The notes: generated from the sequence alone by a model not told the origin. Counted from the first letter of the stretch, positions 46,499 to 58,419 are shown. The stretch: 64,000 nucleotides of DNA from Mesostigma viride (GCA_009746045.1 RPFO01000131.1:1-64000); one strand, 5' to 3'. Numbers and translations are program-made.

Positions 46499-48310
46499 TA
46501 CTGTGCATGGCGGTGGTTCTTACAGTACGCCGGTGGCGGCGGGGCGAGTAGCCTCGACACACTCACCGCGAGTGCCAGTGATGCATACGCCAGCATGCTA
46601 TCCCCAGGGCATGGGACACCAAGATGCATCGGCCAACCGAACCCCCACGGGCAAACAACCTCGCACGCCGGTGGGACCATCCCCTCGCACAACCGACCTC
46701 CCTTATCCTGGGGCAGCCACTGCAGAGGCTGTCACATCCCCCGGAGGGGGGAGCGATGTAGGGGCCTCAGGCCGAGGATGTGTCGAAGAGTCAGCTGGCT
46801 AGGGGACTGATGCTTCGAAGGGGGAGTTTGTTTCTAAGGGTGCACTCGCACCGACCACGATGACGGAGAAATCATCGGCCATCTCTCACCCTGCTGTATC
46901 GCATGGTGGCAGTGGCGGGTATGGTGGAAGCCTGGTCGAGTGACAGCAACCCTCGGTGGAGACCATAAAGACACCGACCGCCCCGACAATCACCACCCCG
47001 CAAAAGGTGGGGTGTGTACGAGAGTCTGCAGTGCTGGGCGGCCCCAAGGAAAACGCCGCTCTCTTGTCGCCCTCTGCTGGCATGTGGGTGGGATTGAGCA
47101 CACTTTTCCTACCCCCACAGCAACAATGACCAGGCCCGGACTCCTCTGGATCCTCCTCGCTGGTCCAAGTAGCAGTCCTGTTACGGCCCAGCCCTTTGAA
47201 CAGGCGCAACAATGAAATAAATTGTGTCTGTTGCTTGTTTTCATAGTCCACAGGACTTCAGGACTCATTTTCGGAACTTGTTTGGGAATTTGTTCTTAGT
47301 TCAGGACTTTTGTGTGTAACTATGATAGTTTTTTTTATTCGGACAAATTATTTTGGGCCTAGGTTGAAATACAAGATCTTCTAGGGGCCGGGTCGGCCCA
47401 AGTCATCAGACAGAATCTTTTGGGTGTCGTTTCGGCATCTCTGGAAGGTCGGCGGTCATGTCGGCGCACCTGCTTACTAGCGTGCCAGCTTGGTAAATGG
47501 TAGCGCAGCCTAGGTGAAATTGGTCCGAGGACGAAGGTCTCGTCCTCTTGCAAGTGGAATAAACGATGTTTAGTGTGAATTAATCAATAATTAATAGTTT
47601 TAGTGTGAAGAGCAAACCCATCAAATATATGTACCCGCTGACAGCTTTAGAAGAATTGGCCGGCGTGATCAATGATAGTTTGGCTTGGCATGCTTAGTTA
47701 GATGTCTAATTAATTAATTAATTAATTAATAGACATGCTTAGTTAGATGTCTAAAGGACAAGTTTCAGCCCGTTGAGAGCTACGTGAAAGCGTGCATTTG
47801 TTTCCCGTGCTGATGCAGACGATATTTTCGGTTTTCTCTGAATATGGTTTAATTACAGGTCGACACTATGGATAGCTCAGCAGGCTCCGAGCCCGCCCAA
47901 CCTGGGCGTTTTGTTCTCGTGTGGCGTGCCACGGGCCGAGCGCGGCTGGGACGCCACCCATGGACTTTCGGGGATATACGCTAGGCATGGATATTTTAAC
48001 ACGTATGGCTATCTAAAATAGCGCCTTGATGATTGATAATCCATGCGAAAGACCTTCAGCTTCCTATGCGTCACAGCGCACGATGGTGGCTACTTGTCAC
48101 ACAATACGAATATGCTCAAACCCGGAAAACCGGTTTCGTACATTACAATGTTACCGCACAGATTAAAACACTCAATACAGAAAGACTTTCACCCAGTAGG
48201 CGAGGAATTCGCACTCGAGCCCACAGGAGAATTACACTCCAGGATTAAGCAGTAAATCTGTAGAGCAACGTGGTAAATTACGATATCTACAAGGTCCGGA
48301 TTGCTGGCAT
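46499..48310. other. 3' flank of gene A, no further gene recognised
   Basis: A Ser/Thr/Pro-rich open stretch at 46503-46802 continues the base composition of the tail exons. TGTAA, the usual green-algal polyadenylation signal, occurs at about 47315 downstream of it. At 47710-47735 an AATT run and at 47700-47760 a doubled GCTTAGTTAGATGTCTAA are present. An R1 end fragment (GGTTTTCTCTGAATATGG) lies at 47830. Confidence 0.4.
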
Positions 48311-48320
48311 TGCTCGTGCC

Positions 48321-48610
48321 TTTGTTGAGCTTCGCTCATTTTGTACATGACGCGTGGACGGGCTCAAAGGGGACCGACCTGCCGTAGGTAGCGTAAGACT
48401 AGCGCTTGTCACGACGGTACTGCACCGGCCGGCCCTTTTTGTGCCGAGGCGGAGTGTGGTTCCGGGGTGCAGGCCTAGGTAGCTTCTAACGTACATCACT
48501 AGTAGACCTTGTACCTGCGCCAGCCGCCAGGCGTGGCGCAACTGTGATGGGCAGTCACTACACCTTGTACCTGCGCCAGCCGGCAGGCCTGCGTGGCGCA
48601 ATGTGAATGA
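48321..48610 (-). repeat. LINE 3' end fragment, copy 1
   Basis: About 215 bp nearly identical to 49892-50100, for example GGGGACCGACCTGCCGTAGG and GGTACTGCACCGGCCGGCCC. On its right, CCTTGTACCTGCGCCAGCCG with its following bases occurs twice in tandem. No coding part remains. Confidence 0.7.
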
Positions 48611-49891
48611 TAGTCAGTACTTAGAGTGGTGTAGGGGACGTAGGGAGGCCTCTTTTCAGCTTCGCAACTTGATCCCAGCATTTGGCAAGGTCGGCTGGCC
48701 GCTATGGCGGCTGCGCTGAATGTAAGACGATGCTATCGGCCTCTCCGGGCGTGGAGAGGCCTAGAATAAATTCTTTATGTTCGCCACCAACCGTTACAGG
48801 CCACGGTAATGGTTGTTGGGTGGGGGGCTCTACGATTTGAGTAAAAGGGTGTGATTTCCGGCGCTGGGCCCACTGACGATTCCCCTCTACCCCTGGGTGC
48901 GGCAAGCAGCTTCCTGACAGCGGGGGAGCTGAGTTTCTAGTCGGCCAACGTCAGGGAAGGAGCCATACAGGCCAGGGCCAGCGGCTACGGTGGAAAGAAT
49001 CACAGGCGGAGGCGAATCTGCCTTAAACGTGGAGATGGCTAGCGCGGGGTGCCAGGGTAGCCCATAACTGCCAGGAGCCTGACAGCGGACCCGATCTTTC
49101 GGCCTGTGGCCAGACGGGAGTTTCGGGGAGGATGCGGGGCTGGAGCAAATATTGGTGGGAGAAGCGCGCTCTTCATCATTGCCCAGTTTTTCAGCAAAGA
49201 ATGTTCGCCTGGCGGGGCTGAAATTCTGGCTGTTTTATCGCCTTTGTTTTTATCCTGTATGATGCATTATAGGAAAGGCAATAAAGAGTTCGGTTCATCC
49301 AGGGGGGCATATCTATGCCATAAAAATTTCCTACAAAAACACAAGCCCTGGTCGGGGCTTTGGCTATAAGCAGTTTCCAAGCCAAAGCCTTGGTAGGGTA
49401 GAGGGCCCATCGCCACAATGGCTTCAATTCCGGGAAATCCCAGCCTCAGGGGTGGGGCTGGTGATGGGTCCTGGGCTTGTGAGAGACGCGTCTGGGGGCG
49501 TAAGGCCTAATGAGCAGCCGCTGGAAACCGCCCCCCTAATGGGGGGAACGACATGGGTGCCGCCCTGCGTCCGCCGGGAAACCGTAGCGGCCACACGGGG
49601 GCGGCAGTACAGCCGCGGCAGCATGCGGGAGGGGGGCCATGGGCGGAAAGAAACTCGGCACCAAGGTTGGCGACAGCCTTGGTGGCCAAGTAGGAGGTGT
49701 GGGGGCAACACCTTGTGTTCGAGTATATGCTGGGCCCCCAGCATGGTGCTACAATAACCAACTTGATAATGATGTGCACTGAGTTTGAAGGTGTGGTATA
49801 GGCTGTCCGTACAGAGCCAAGCACACAAAAATGTAAAATAAATGTTTCTCTTGGTGGGAAGGAACTCCAATGGACCAAAAACAAGAAATGT
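48611..49891. other. No gene recognised
   Basis: Unassigned sequence between the two LINE fragments. Frames at 49106-49369 and 49424-49911 overlap on opposite strands and show no domain. Confidence 0.35.
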
Positions 49892-50415
49892 ATTTGTTGA
49901 GCTTGGCTCATTTTATATATGACGCATGGACGGGCTCAAAGGGGACCGACCTGCCGTAGGTAGCGTAAGACTAGCGCTTGTCACGAGGGTACTGCACCGG
50001 CCGGCCCTTTTTGTGCCGAGGCTGAGTGTGGTTCCGGAGTGCAGGCCTAGGTAGCTTCTAACGTACGTCACTATAGACCTTGTACCTGCGCCAGCCGCCA
50101 CGGAGCCACGGAGACATCGATGAGCAGGTGGCAACCCTGCCCGTCGTAGTCAAGCACGGTAATGTCGGGGCGGTGGTTGGGTGAGTAGAGGGCGGCCCCA
50201 TCCGCGTCCTCGCACTTGATAGTGGAGTGCATGAGGAAAGACCGACCGAACCATGTGGCACACACCACCCGGAGGAGAGCGGTATGGAGATAGAGGAACC
50301 AGTTCTGGTTCTGCTGGCCACCCATGCACGCGATGTAGTGCGTCCCAGTAGTATCCAGAGCAAGCCCGCAGCTGCCGCAGGACGCACCCGCCGTGATGAC
50401 AGGTTGCGGGGCAAA
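49892..50415 (-). pseudogene. 5'-truncated LINE: endonuclease-like C-terminus and 3' UTR
   Basis: On the - strand the frame 50071-50325 codes FGRSFLMHSTIKCEDADGAA and then SPNHRPDITVLDYDG and LLIDVSVA. The RPD...D...IDV arrangement is that of the restriction-like endonuclease or closing region of some non-LTR retrotransposons. It is followed by the 3' UTR shared with 48321-48537. No poly-A tail is visible at the end near 49892. Confidence 0.6.
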
Positions 50416-51179
50416 GAGCTGGTGGCGGAGAGCGATGGCGTAAAGGGCCGGAACCAGCTCTCTATATATATGCTTTACACCCCTAACTTACGAAAGATAC
50501 TAACTGACATCAGTCAGGTTACACATAGATTCCAAGGTACTGTCCCGTACCGTCCAGGGCCCAACACAAAGGACCATCAAAAGGGCACTCCGCATATAAG
50601 CCCAGCAGCAGAAAGTCAAGTCAGGCCAGGAATCATAACACTTTGGCCGTACAAAGGACTCAGCCATTTACACTGAACGCTGAACTACAAGTTCGCGTCC
50701 ACTTGGATGTAACAGTATACACAATGTCAGAAAATACTGTTACAGCTGCCTCCTAGAATTAATGCATGCCTTGCGTAGGGTATCCGTACCACGTTACCTA
50801 CGTGCATGGACAAGGTGGCACCTGCACATAGACGTGCCATGTACTTAGGGCAGTGTGATCGATGATGCAGTGATGTTTCCCCATCATTGGGAAGGGAAAT
50901 GTATTACAGTATGGCAAGCCGGTTGGTGGCCTTATTAGTAGGTAGTATGCTCACCCCTTGGGTGTAACTGCTGGTATACCCAACCAAATGATGACCCCAA
51001 TGGCTCTGTTCAGCAACTAATTGTTTATCATCCCTGAAGTGGTAGGTGCCTATAGGTCTTATAACATAATTCAATATGCACATTCTACCAAACATGAAAA
51101 CGCGCGTCTTGACCCCCCTGACGTTGACGGTTAAGCTATACATGGCCTACCCTGCATATATGTAATTGAGGCTGCCGCC
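50416..51179. other. No gene recognised
   Basis: AT-richer sequence with only short frames. It separates the - strand LINE fragment from the + strand reverse transcriptase remnant. Confidence 0.35.
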
Positions 51180-52600
51180 GACTTGGCCACGGGGTACCTG
51201 GCCCCAGCGGCACGCCCTTGGCTGGCTGGGGCACGCCTCATTGCCCTCCTGAAAGACGACGTCCCCCCGTCTGCTGGCCGCGTTCGTCCCATTGCTTGCC
51301 GCGAGGTCCTACGCAAGCTGGTGAGTAAGGTCATTTGTCGCCAAACAAAAGGCCCCCGAGTTTCGCGCCTACTTCTGCCCCATGCAACCGGAGTGATACT
51401 GAGGAGTCCGTCGCGGCCCAGGTTGGCGTCGCCACCAAAGGGGGCAGCCGGACATCATCGTGCACACAGTTCAGGCCTACCTAGAGACGCATCCGACCCG
51501 CCATGTGGCGCTAAACTTGGTGGATTGCCAGTTTGCCACTATGCGTTCAATGCTGTCACCACGGCTAGCATCTAGCTTTGAGGCCGTCGGCGAGGCGTTC
51601 CCTGACCTTCTTGCGTGGACAGCAACCTGCTACGGCGAACCCACTCAACCCTCCTTCCTCATGGAGGATGGGACGTTTGCCGACGTCGCTTCCCGCACGG
51701 GAACCCAGCGAGGTGAACCCCTCGGCCCCTTTTACCTGTCCGCCCCGCTGCACAAGGCTCTCCAAGGTGTCCACGCTGCGCACCCGGATGTCGTGCTCCT
51801 CACCTATATGGACGATATCCATGCCCTTGGCCCGGCCGACGCTGCGGTTGCCGCCTTGGCTGCCCTTGAAGTGGCCATGGCAGCCATCAACCTTCGGCTC
51901 ACCCTCCCCAAGTGTGCAGTCTTGTCGCCCCAGGGGGACTGCTCGCTGGCTTGAGTCCCCGCGGCTATCCCGGGGGCATTGGCGCGGGTGCGTGGTTTCT
52001 CATGCCTGGGCGTCCTAGCTGTGGGTGACCCTGACTACGACGAAGAGTAGCTCCGGGCCACCGTGGAACAGCGCACCCCATGTCCTCGAGACTTGGGCGC
52101 GCCTCAAGGACCCCCAGACCAAAGGGCTCCTCCTGTGGTTTTGCGCCCACCCGCGGGTGGTTCACTGGCTCCGTGGCGCTCCCCCCCACTTGGTGCGGCT
52201 TGCGCGGAAGGCCACAACGAGCGCATTCAGGCCGCCTAGCTTGCAGGTGCTCCTCCCTGGCCCTAGCCTGCCAGCTCACTCCATGCGCTTGGCCACCCTC
52301 CCCTGCCGCATGGGCAGGTGTGGGCTCACCCGCGCCGCCCGCCTTGCCCCCGCCGCCTTCCTTGGCTCTGTTGCTCCGGCCTAGCTGGGCGGCGATCCGC
52401 CGGTTGGTCCCCAGCGCCGTCAGCGCCATTCCCGACTTGGTCACCCCACCCCCCCTTCCCATTTGTGCAGGCTGTGCAGGATTCTTACCTTGGGCTCCAG
52501 CAGGCCTGCAACCTCGTCCGCCCTGCCCATGAGGCCGTCCACCGTCCACCGTCGCCCGGCCCCGGGGCAAGCCCGGCCGGTGTCCACTGTCGTCAACTGG
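51180..52600 (+). pseudogene. Non-LTR reverse transcriptase remnant (+ strand)
   Basis: Motifs appear in order but in several frames. GRVRPIACREVLRKLVSKVI (51.27-51.33 kb) is the fingers motif. In 51460-51954, TQRGEPLGPFYLSAPLHKAL corresponds to QxGDPLGPLLF and TYMDDIHALG is the catalytic YxDD box. Then LKDPQTKGLLLWFCAHPRVV and LATLPCRMGRCGLTRA follow, as in the C-terminal part of algal and protist elements of this type. Frames break near 51470, 51955 and 52050, and stops are present, so it is inactive. The catalytic Asp pair itself is intact. The GD of GDPLGP is changed to GE. Confidence 0.75.
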
Positions 52601-52849
52601 TCCTAGTGTCTTCCCTGCCTGCGTTCATGAAAAACATGCAACAAAAGACCTACGCTGGTAGACCACACTGCATGTGCCGACTGGATGGGTCTGCATGCGA
52701 GCTTGAACGATCAGGGGAAGGCTTGGCTTCACTCCGTTTCCCTTGAGAGGAGGGTGCAGGGGCCGCATTCCTGCGCGCCCTGGAGCCCATGAGCCCTTCG
52801 TTCTCGCTGCCATCGCTCTCCGCCCCCAGCTGTTTGCCCCGCAACCTCA

Positions 52850-53036
52850 GTTAGGTTAAATAGTGCCGGAACCTTTTTGCCGCCTGAGGCAAATCCGTCC
52901 GTCACACTATTTTGCCCGGAACAACCACTTCCGGAATAACTTGGGCGGTGCTCGGAAGTGGTTATTCCGGGCAAAATAGTGTGACGGACCGATTTGCCTC
53001 AGTGGGCAAAAAGGTTCCGGCACTATGTAACCTAAC
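52850..53036. repeat. Foldback (MITE-like) element, family 1, copy b
   Basis: 187 bp with arms of about 85 bp. The ends are GTTAGGTTAAATAGTGCCGG and its complement, with internal CACTATTTTGCCCGGAA near the centre. It shares TAAATAGTGCCGGAACC with the element at 11-192, while the inner arms differ between the two, so they are subfamilies with common ends. Confidence 0.88.
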
Positions 53037-53050
53037 TATCTGCCTCCAGA

Positions 53051-55330
53051 TTACAGACAAACCAGGAGGCTGCCCGGGTGTGAGCCCGTCACGTCTACAT
53101 AGTGTAGCACATGTCTGATGCCGAGACTTCTATCACGAAAAGTCCACGGGTGGCGGCCCTGCAGCGCGCGGCCTGGGGCACGCCAGCTATAGGTGAGGAC
53201 ATATCGCCCACCAGGCTGGGCGGGCTTGGTGACAGCTAGTCTATCTGATGTGTCTACATATACCTGATCTGTGCGGGCCAGGTGCCCGGCTAGGCCCAGA
53301 CGCCTGTGCCAAAAAATGTGGGAAGCATAGGGCAAATCAGCGTACAAATCCGCATTGCTAACGTGCAAACCAAAGGGGATCTTAAGGGCCTTGGGCAGCA
53401 TCTTGGTGACGTTGCCGTCGAGTCGCCGGCTCCAGCTCCTGCGTCAGTGTCCAGGTCTCGGCGCCGTAGGTCAGCTAGGTCGTCAGAATGACGACATACT
53501 TGAAGAGGTCACGCTTGACGATCCGGGGTAGGGCGGGGTTGCTCCACCAGCGGCGGTGGTCATGGAGTTGCGCCCACGCCATGCCGATCCGTGTCGTCAG
53601 GTCGTCCTCGCAGTCGGGAAGCCAACTGCCGAGCAGCTTGAAGCGGCCTGAAGTAGCCGTAGTTGACCTCGGTGTCGTCTAAGAGGCGGAGTGTGGGTGG
53701 GGGCCCTGCCATGCCGAGGGCCAGGGCCTCCGTTTTGGGGCTGATTTCTAGACCAACCGCCCGAGCCTTGAGCGCCAGCCAAAGTTGGGCAGACTCCGGC
53801 TTCTCGATGATCGTGATGTCGTCGGCATAAATGGGGTCAGCTAGTAAATTCTGCTTGTTAGTCGGCCCGGCCCCTTCCCCAAGCTTGTTCGTGACCGCTA
53901 GGCCAGGGGCACGGCCTGCAATGCTAGCAATTAAGCGAGCACGTACGTGCTGGTGCATAACATAATCCACTACAATAATAAACAGGTACGGCGACAGGAC
54001 ACAACCCTGCCAGACGCCGGTCTGCAGTGGACATGGCGGGGTAAAGCCGTGTTGAGTACGCACGGCGAAGTGGTCGACCCCTCATACAGCGTGCGGATGA
54101 CGGTAATTTCAGGGGAGTGGGGATGCGAGCGCGCGAGCAAGGACAGCCCATAGAGCGTCCCAGAGGACAGAATCAAAAGCCTTGATGAAGTCGACGAAGA
54201 TCAGGATGGCGGGAAACTCACCATGCAGGTTGCAGGAGACTCAGAGCGATTTCCTCGAAGAGGCGACGGGCGACGAAGATGGCCATGACGGTGTTGCGCC
54301 CAGGACGAAAGCCCATTTGACTTTCCCCAAGGTGACGGTCGAGAGCAGAACGAAGGCGGTTGAGGATCATGCGCATGAACAACTTGAGTGCGGCGCTCTG
54401 GATGCAGACTCCTCGGTAGTTGGCGGGGTCGTCAGGGGAACCTTTGTTTTTGTACAGCATACTACGGTAGCTGTGCTGGCCACTCGGGAATCGGCGGCGC
54501 GGCGGCAATTTTTTAGCAGGATCCGGTTGCAGACGTCAAGCAGGGACCCCGTGAGCGCCGTCAGCTTAATCACCGGGGCGGGGAGCTGGTCAGGACCAAC
54601 GGCGGCGAAGAAGCGGAGTTGCTTGGCGGCGGTGCTCAGCTCGAGCTCGGTGAACGGCGGCAGCTCGTTGGGGTCGGCCAGGGGTTCCGTCAGGGCCGGG
54701 TACGTGTAGTCCTGCTCAGCGGCGGGCGGCGTGGGCGGCGCAGGGACGCCCGCAGGCGCCAGGCACGCGGCCGCCAGAGGGCCAAGCGGAGGACGCGGCG
54801 GGGGGGCGCCGAGCAGCCGGGACTGGGAGGAATACCACTGGTCAAGCTGCTGCTGCGGGGAGCCAGAGAGCGTCCGCGGCGCCGGCTGCGCGCCGCCGGC
54901 TGGCCGTTGCTGGGCGTGACGCAGGCGGGTCCAGGCGTACTTGCCGTGCTGGTTCTGGAGGTGGGCGAAGTACTCGCGGGCAATGTGGAGGTCCTCCTGC
55001 TCTGTGGTCGCCTGCATGCCGGATGGCCGAGTGGTAATCGGCTTTGAGGCGGGCGAAGCGGGCGGGGTCGCGTTTGTCGGGCTTGCTGGGCCTGGATGAC
55101 GGCAGGGAGCCGGTGCAGGCTGGTGAAGCGGGGCGGGCGGCGGGGGGGAAGCAGGGTCCCTGCCGCGGGCAGCTTGCCAGCAAGGTGCCGAAGGGCCGAT
55201 GCACCGGGCCGGCAGCGGGCAGCTGGGCATGGCTGGCCGGGATGTCCAGGGCGTCGACGAGGCTCCTCTGCCGCGCGCTTGTGGGCGCGTTTTTCAGGGA
55301 AGTCCTCCAGAGCGGCGTCAGATTTCTCAA
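53051..55330 (-). pseudogene. L1-like ORF2 remnant: reverse transcriptase (- strand)
   Basis: Read on the - strand: LPPFTELELSTAAKQLRFFA and VGPDQLPAPVIK (motif 0, 54.6 kb), PDDPANYRGVCIQSAALKLF and LGESQMGFRPGRNT (54.3-54.4 kb), LQTGVWQGCVLSPYLFII (about 54.0 kb), YADDITIIEK (catalytic YADD, about 53.8 kb) and HRRLGLAGHLARTD (53.3 kb). These are the motifs of a LINE polymerase in the right order, spread over at least four frames. The part before motif 0 is Pro/Ala-rich and no AP endonuclease was recognised. The polymerase core has intact YADD but broken frames. Confidence 0.83.
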
Positions 55331-56199
55331 GCAGCTCCATGCAGTGTGCGCAAATCAGGCGGTGCCACGTGCCTACGAAATTGCGAGGGGAACAAACATC
55401 ATATATGGAGGTATTCAAACCCATAGAGCCTCTGAAGCTTATCACCATCACACTATGGCAGGTCAGCTGACTGAGGGAAGCATCTAAGAATGGTGTTTTA
55501 GGAAGGGGCCAGGCCATGATTAAGAAAGAGCATGAATAATGAAGAAAGAATGTGCTATACAAGCTAGAACGTATACATATAATAAACGTCATACATCGAC
55601 AAGAAAACGATAACTCAGCTTTACCTGGCATGCATGGCTGGCATTACCTTGGCCCAGGCGGTGGCCGCAAACTGGTGCATTGCGGCACACCAAAGTTGTG
55701 CAGCATGGTCGCTAGATTCCGCGATTTCTGGCCACCCTTGCACGTTTACGACTACAAATCATTATATAAAGTACAAAGAAACCGATTTATCCTTGAAAAT
55801 ACGCCGTAAAGGTATTGCTGCCAACGTTTCTATCGTCCGGCCTGATTGCAGTTTTTCCCAGCAAGAACGCTGCCGACACCTATCAAATGGCATTCCTGCA
55901 AACCAAAAATTGGCCTGTATGATCTTAAGGACGTATAAAATCAATTTCCTGAGTTTGGTCAGAAACTTCTAACGCAAACGTAAATGCCATGTGTGGGTGC
56001 AAGCCGCCATGCATGGCCAGGTCGTCGTTTTCCGGAATGCACCGCGCGGTTGTACGTGAAAAAGTACCTTGTCCCCTTGTAGCTCCCCTTGTACTTTGAC
56101 CGGCCAGAACACCTCTATAACTTTGTCAGAAGTACGCAACCCCCAGTATCATCCTGTGAGGAAATTTGTAAACTTTTGATCTTCTCAGCTAAACTTTTC
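55331..56199. other. Segment between ORF2 and ORF1 remnants, unassigned
   Basis: An L1-like element would carry its endonuclease here, but the frames on the - strand show no endonuclease motifs, and the sequence is AT-richer than both sides. Replacement or insertion by other DNA is likely. Confidence 0.4.
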
Positions 56200-57343
56200 C
56201 TAATTCTCAATAGCGGTTTTCGCGGCATTTGGTCGCCCGAGAAGGGGCCGACGCGTTGGCTGTAACTCAGTTTTAGGCGGAAAATCGGCAGCCAGACCAT
56301 TTAGGGGTTGAAGAGGCGGGCATAGATGCTGTACCGTAGTTGCGGGTTGGCCTGCTTGGCTGCCCGAGCCTGGTGGACCTCCGGCCGGTTCAGGGCGACA
56401 GCTCAGGGCCGCCTCGAGCTGCTCCGGGGTATAGTAATCGTCCATGCTCAGTTGGGTATCGTGGAGGTTCCGGCGGGCCTTCAGCACCTGTAGTTTGTCC
56501 TCCTTGCGGTGGAATTCCACCAAGATGGGGGCGGTGGGGCTGCCGAGCCGGCGTGCCGTTTTAATGACGACGCTTTGGGCCACGCTGAGCTTCAGTTCCC
56601 CAGGAAGGGGTCGCCCCGGACGTAGGTGCCCAGGCGTGCATCGTTGACGTTCGAGGGGACTGACGCCACGTACCACAATGATACTGCATGAGCGAATGGG
56701 TTCGTGCATAACATCCCGTGTGCTGGCCTTGACGGCTGTTTTAATTCCGTTGATGAGCTCCATAGGGTTCTGAAGCGTGGCGGCATAGGTGGTCTTGGCA
56801 GGGGTCAGTTATGGAGGCAGCAAGTTGTTGCTGGAGCTGATGTAGGAGCTGCTGCTGCCCTGCTGCTGCAGTCCTGCTGCAATGTGGGTGATGGCGGTGT
56901 CGGCGTGGATGGAGGTGTCGGCGTGTGTGGAATGGGCATGGTGGGTGGCGAGGTGGTCGTGGAGAGGGTTGAGGGCAGCGTTGCAGGAGGGAGGGGATGC
57001 GATCGAAGCAGTTATTGGCGACTTGCCGGGCGGTGATGTCGATGGCGGCAGCAACAGGGGGGTCGGCTCCCAGGTCCAGAGAGCCCATGACAAAGCGCTC
57101 AAGGGCGCTGTTGGAAAGACAGGAGCACGTCCACCAGGCTGCGAGGCAGAGGTCGGTGTCGTCGGGGTTGTCGTGGAGAAAGTCCGACAAGTGGGTAACC
57201 TGTTGGTTGCAGTCCCGGATCTCGCACTTTTTCTCGGCAGCCAGTTGCAGGATGGTGAGGGCCGCAGCTTGGGACAGGCGCATGATGCTTGGCCATTTGC
57301 CAGGTAAAAACTCATCAGAAAAGGCCTCCTCGCGGGTATCCAT
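56200..57343 (-). pseudogene. L1-like ORF1 remnant
   Basis: Starts at ATG 57343 (MDTREEAFSDEFLPGKW). The first frame runs to 56741 with a His/Pro-rich and then Gln-rich (QQQLLHQLQQQL) part. The second frame, from ATG 56763, reads LINGIKTAVKASTRDVM and then RRLGSPTAPILVEFHRKEDK, and continues VLKARRNLHDTQLSMDDYYT-PEQ. The last two pieces match the C-terminal domain of L1 ORF1 proteins (R-LG----RPILV-F, LK-R--L, I-DD-T). The two frames differ by one base at their 20-base overlap, which points to a frameshift. Confidence 0.65.
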
Positions 57344-57732
57344 GGCAGGGTCGCTGTTCGGCGGAGCGGCTGGATGCTGATCCAGTGGCGTCCGGCATAG
57401 CGTGCGAGGGGGTTTCCAATGAAGCCATGGCTTCATCAGGAAGTTGGTGCAGGGCCGCGGACGCTTGTGATTGTTGGGATGAGTCGTATTCCACCATATC
57501 GAGCTGAAAAAGATCGATATTTGCTGGGCAGGGCGATGCCGGTATCTTCGGGAATATTGAGCGATAGCTACAGAAAATTATATCAGCGTGTTCGTCTTCA
57601 AAATACGAGTCTAATGCAACCAACCTGATGAAATTTCATAGCCCAAGACAAAAGTTATGAGCATTTTCGTATATTGCATTCTGTCACCGCATTTCTGCAT
57701 GTCAGGAAACTACCATACCCCATCAGATAGTC

Positions 57733-58419
57733 TTATCCATCGATCTCCCCAACGTCCCCCTCTTCCTCCTCTAGTCCCATTCCTATCCCATCCTTTGCAT
57801 CATCACCGTCATTCCTGCGGGCTATGGACCCTCGTCTTTGCAAAGGTATTTCGTCCTGCAAACGAGGCTTACTTGTTGCAGCCAGCTGTGATGATTTCCC
57901 TGTAGCGTAAGCGTTTTCCCTGCTCAGCACCATGCCAGGGCTTTTTTTCCCACTGGGAACCTTCTTGTCTCCTGCCTGCGATAAAATGGCCGTTTTCGAC
58001 ATGTCAATGTCAAGAACACCGGTTTGGCTGCCAGGATGACTTGCTTTCTCCCTCATGCTGTCATCTACCACATCCGCAACCCTGCCCTGCAGCCTGCCAT
58101 CGGCGCTGCCTCCCGAATGCCGCCATGGCTCGTCCCCATCCCCTGCCAGCGCGTCCTTGTCCTCCTCCTCCGCCGCATCCTCCTCCGCCTCCCCCTCGTA
58201 CTCCTCGCCTTCCCCGCGCGACGCTGCCTCTGCGCGCGGCACGGCAATGGTGTGGATGCGCAGCTTCGGGTTCCCCTTGGCCAGCAGCGTGTACATGAAG
58301 AAGGTCGCGTCAAAGCTGTGTGCGCCCGGCCGTGGCTTGTCGTTGTCAAAGTAGTGGTAGCGGCCCTGGCTGTGCTTGGCCAGCGCATCGGTCCAGGGGT
58401 CAAACCCGTACAAGTCCAC
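57733..58419 (-). CDS. Gene B last exon: motif III, VS-like motif, acidic tail
   Basis: Acceptor TGTCGCAG, phase 0 in. It begins VDLYGFDPWTDAL, completing motif S, then GRYHYFDNDKPRPGAHSFDA. HYFD is motif III. The His of AHSFDATFF is placed as in the VS motif (H-x4-E), but the fifth position after it is Thr, not Glu. After the fold comes a tail of about 165 residues, rich in Glu/Asp (EGEEYEGEAEEDAAEEEDKD and LEEEEGDVGE), unusual for GT29 enzymes, which mostly end near the VS motif. Confidence 0.83.
   Translation of the reverse strand: MDLYGFDPWTDALAKHSQGRYHYFDNDKPRPGAHSFDATFFMYTLLAKGNPKLRIHTIAVPRAEAASRGEGEEYEGEAEEDAAEEEDKDALAGDGDEPWRHSGGSADGRLQGRVADVVDDSMREKASHPGSQTGVLDIDMSKTAILSQAGDKKVPSGKKSPGMVLSRENAYATGKSSQLAATSKPRLQDEIPLQRRGSIARRNDGDDAKDGIGMGLEEEEGDVGEIDG

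Noticed and set aside
46022-46551. Alternative last exon of gene A starting at 46022
   Set aside because: In phase and open, but it gives a Pro/Leu-rich reading of the pyrimidine tract. The 46236 acceptor has a far better tract and gives a more protein-like sequence. Both may be used.
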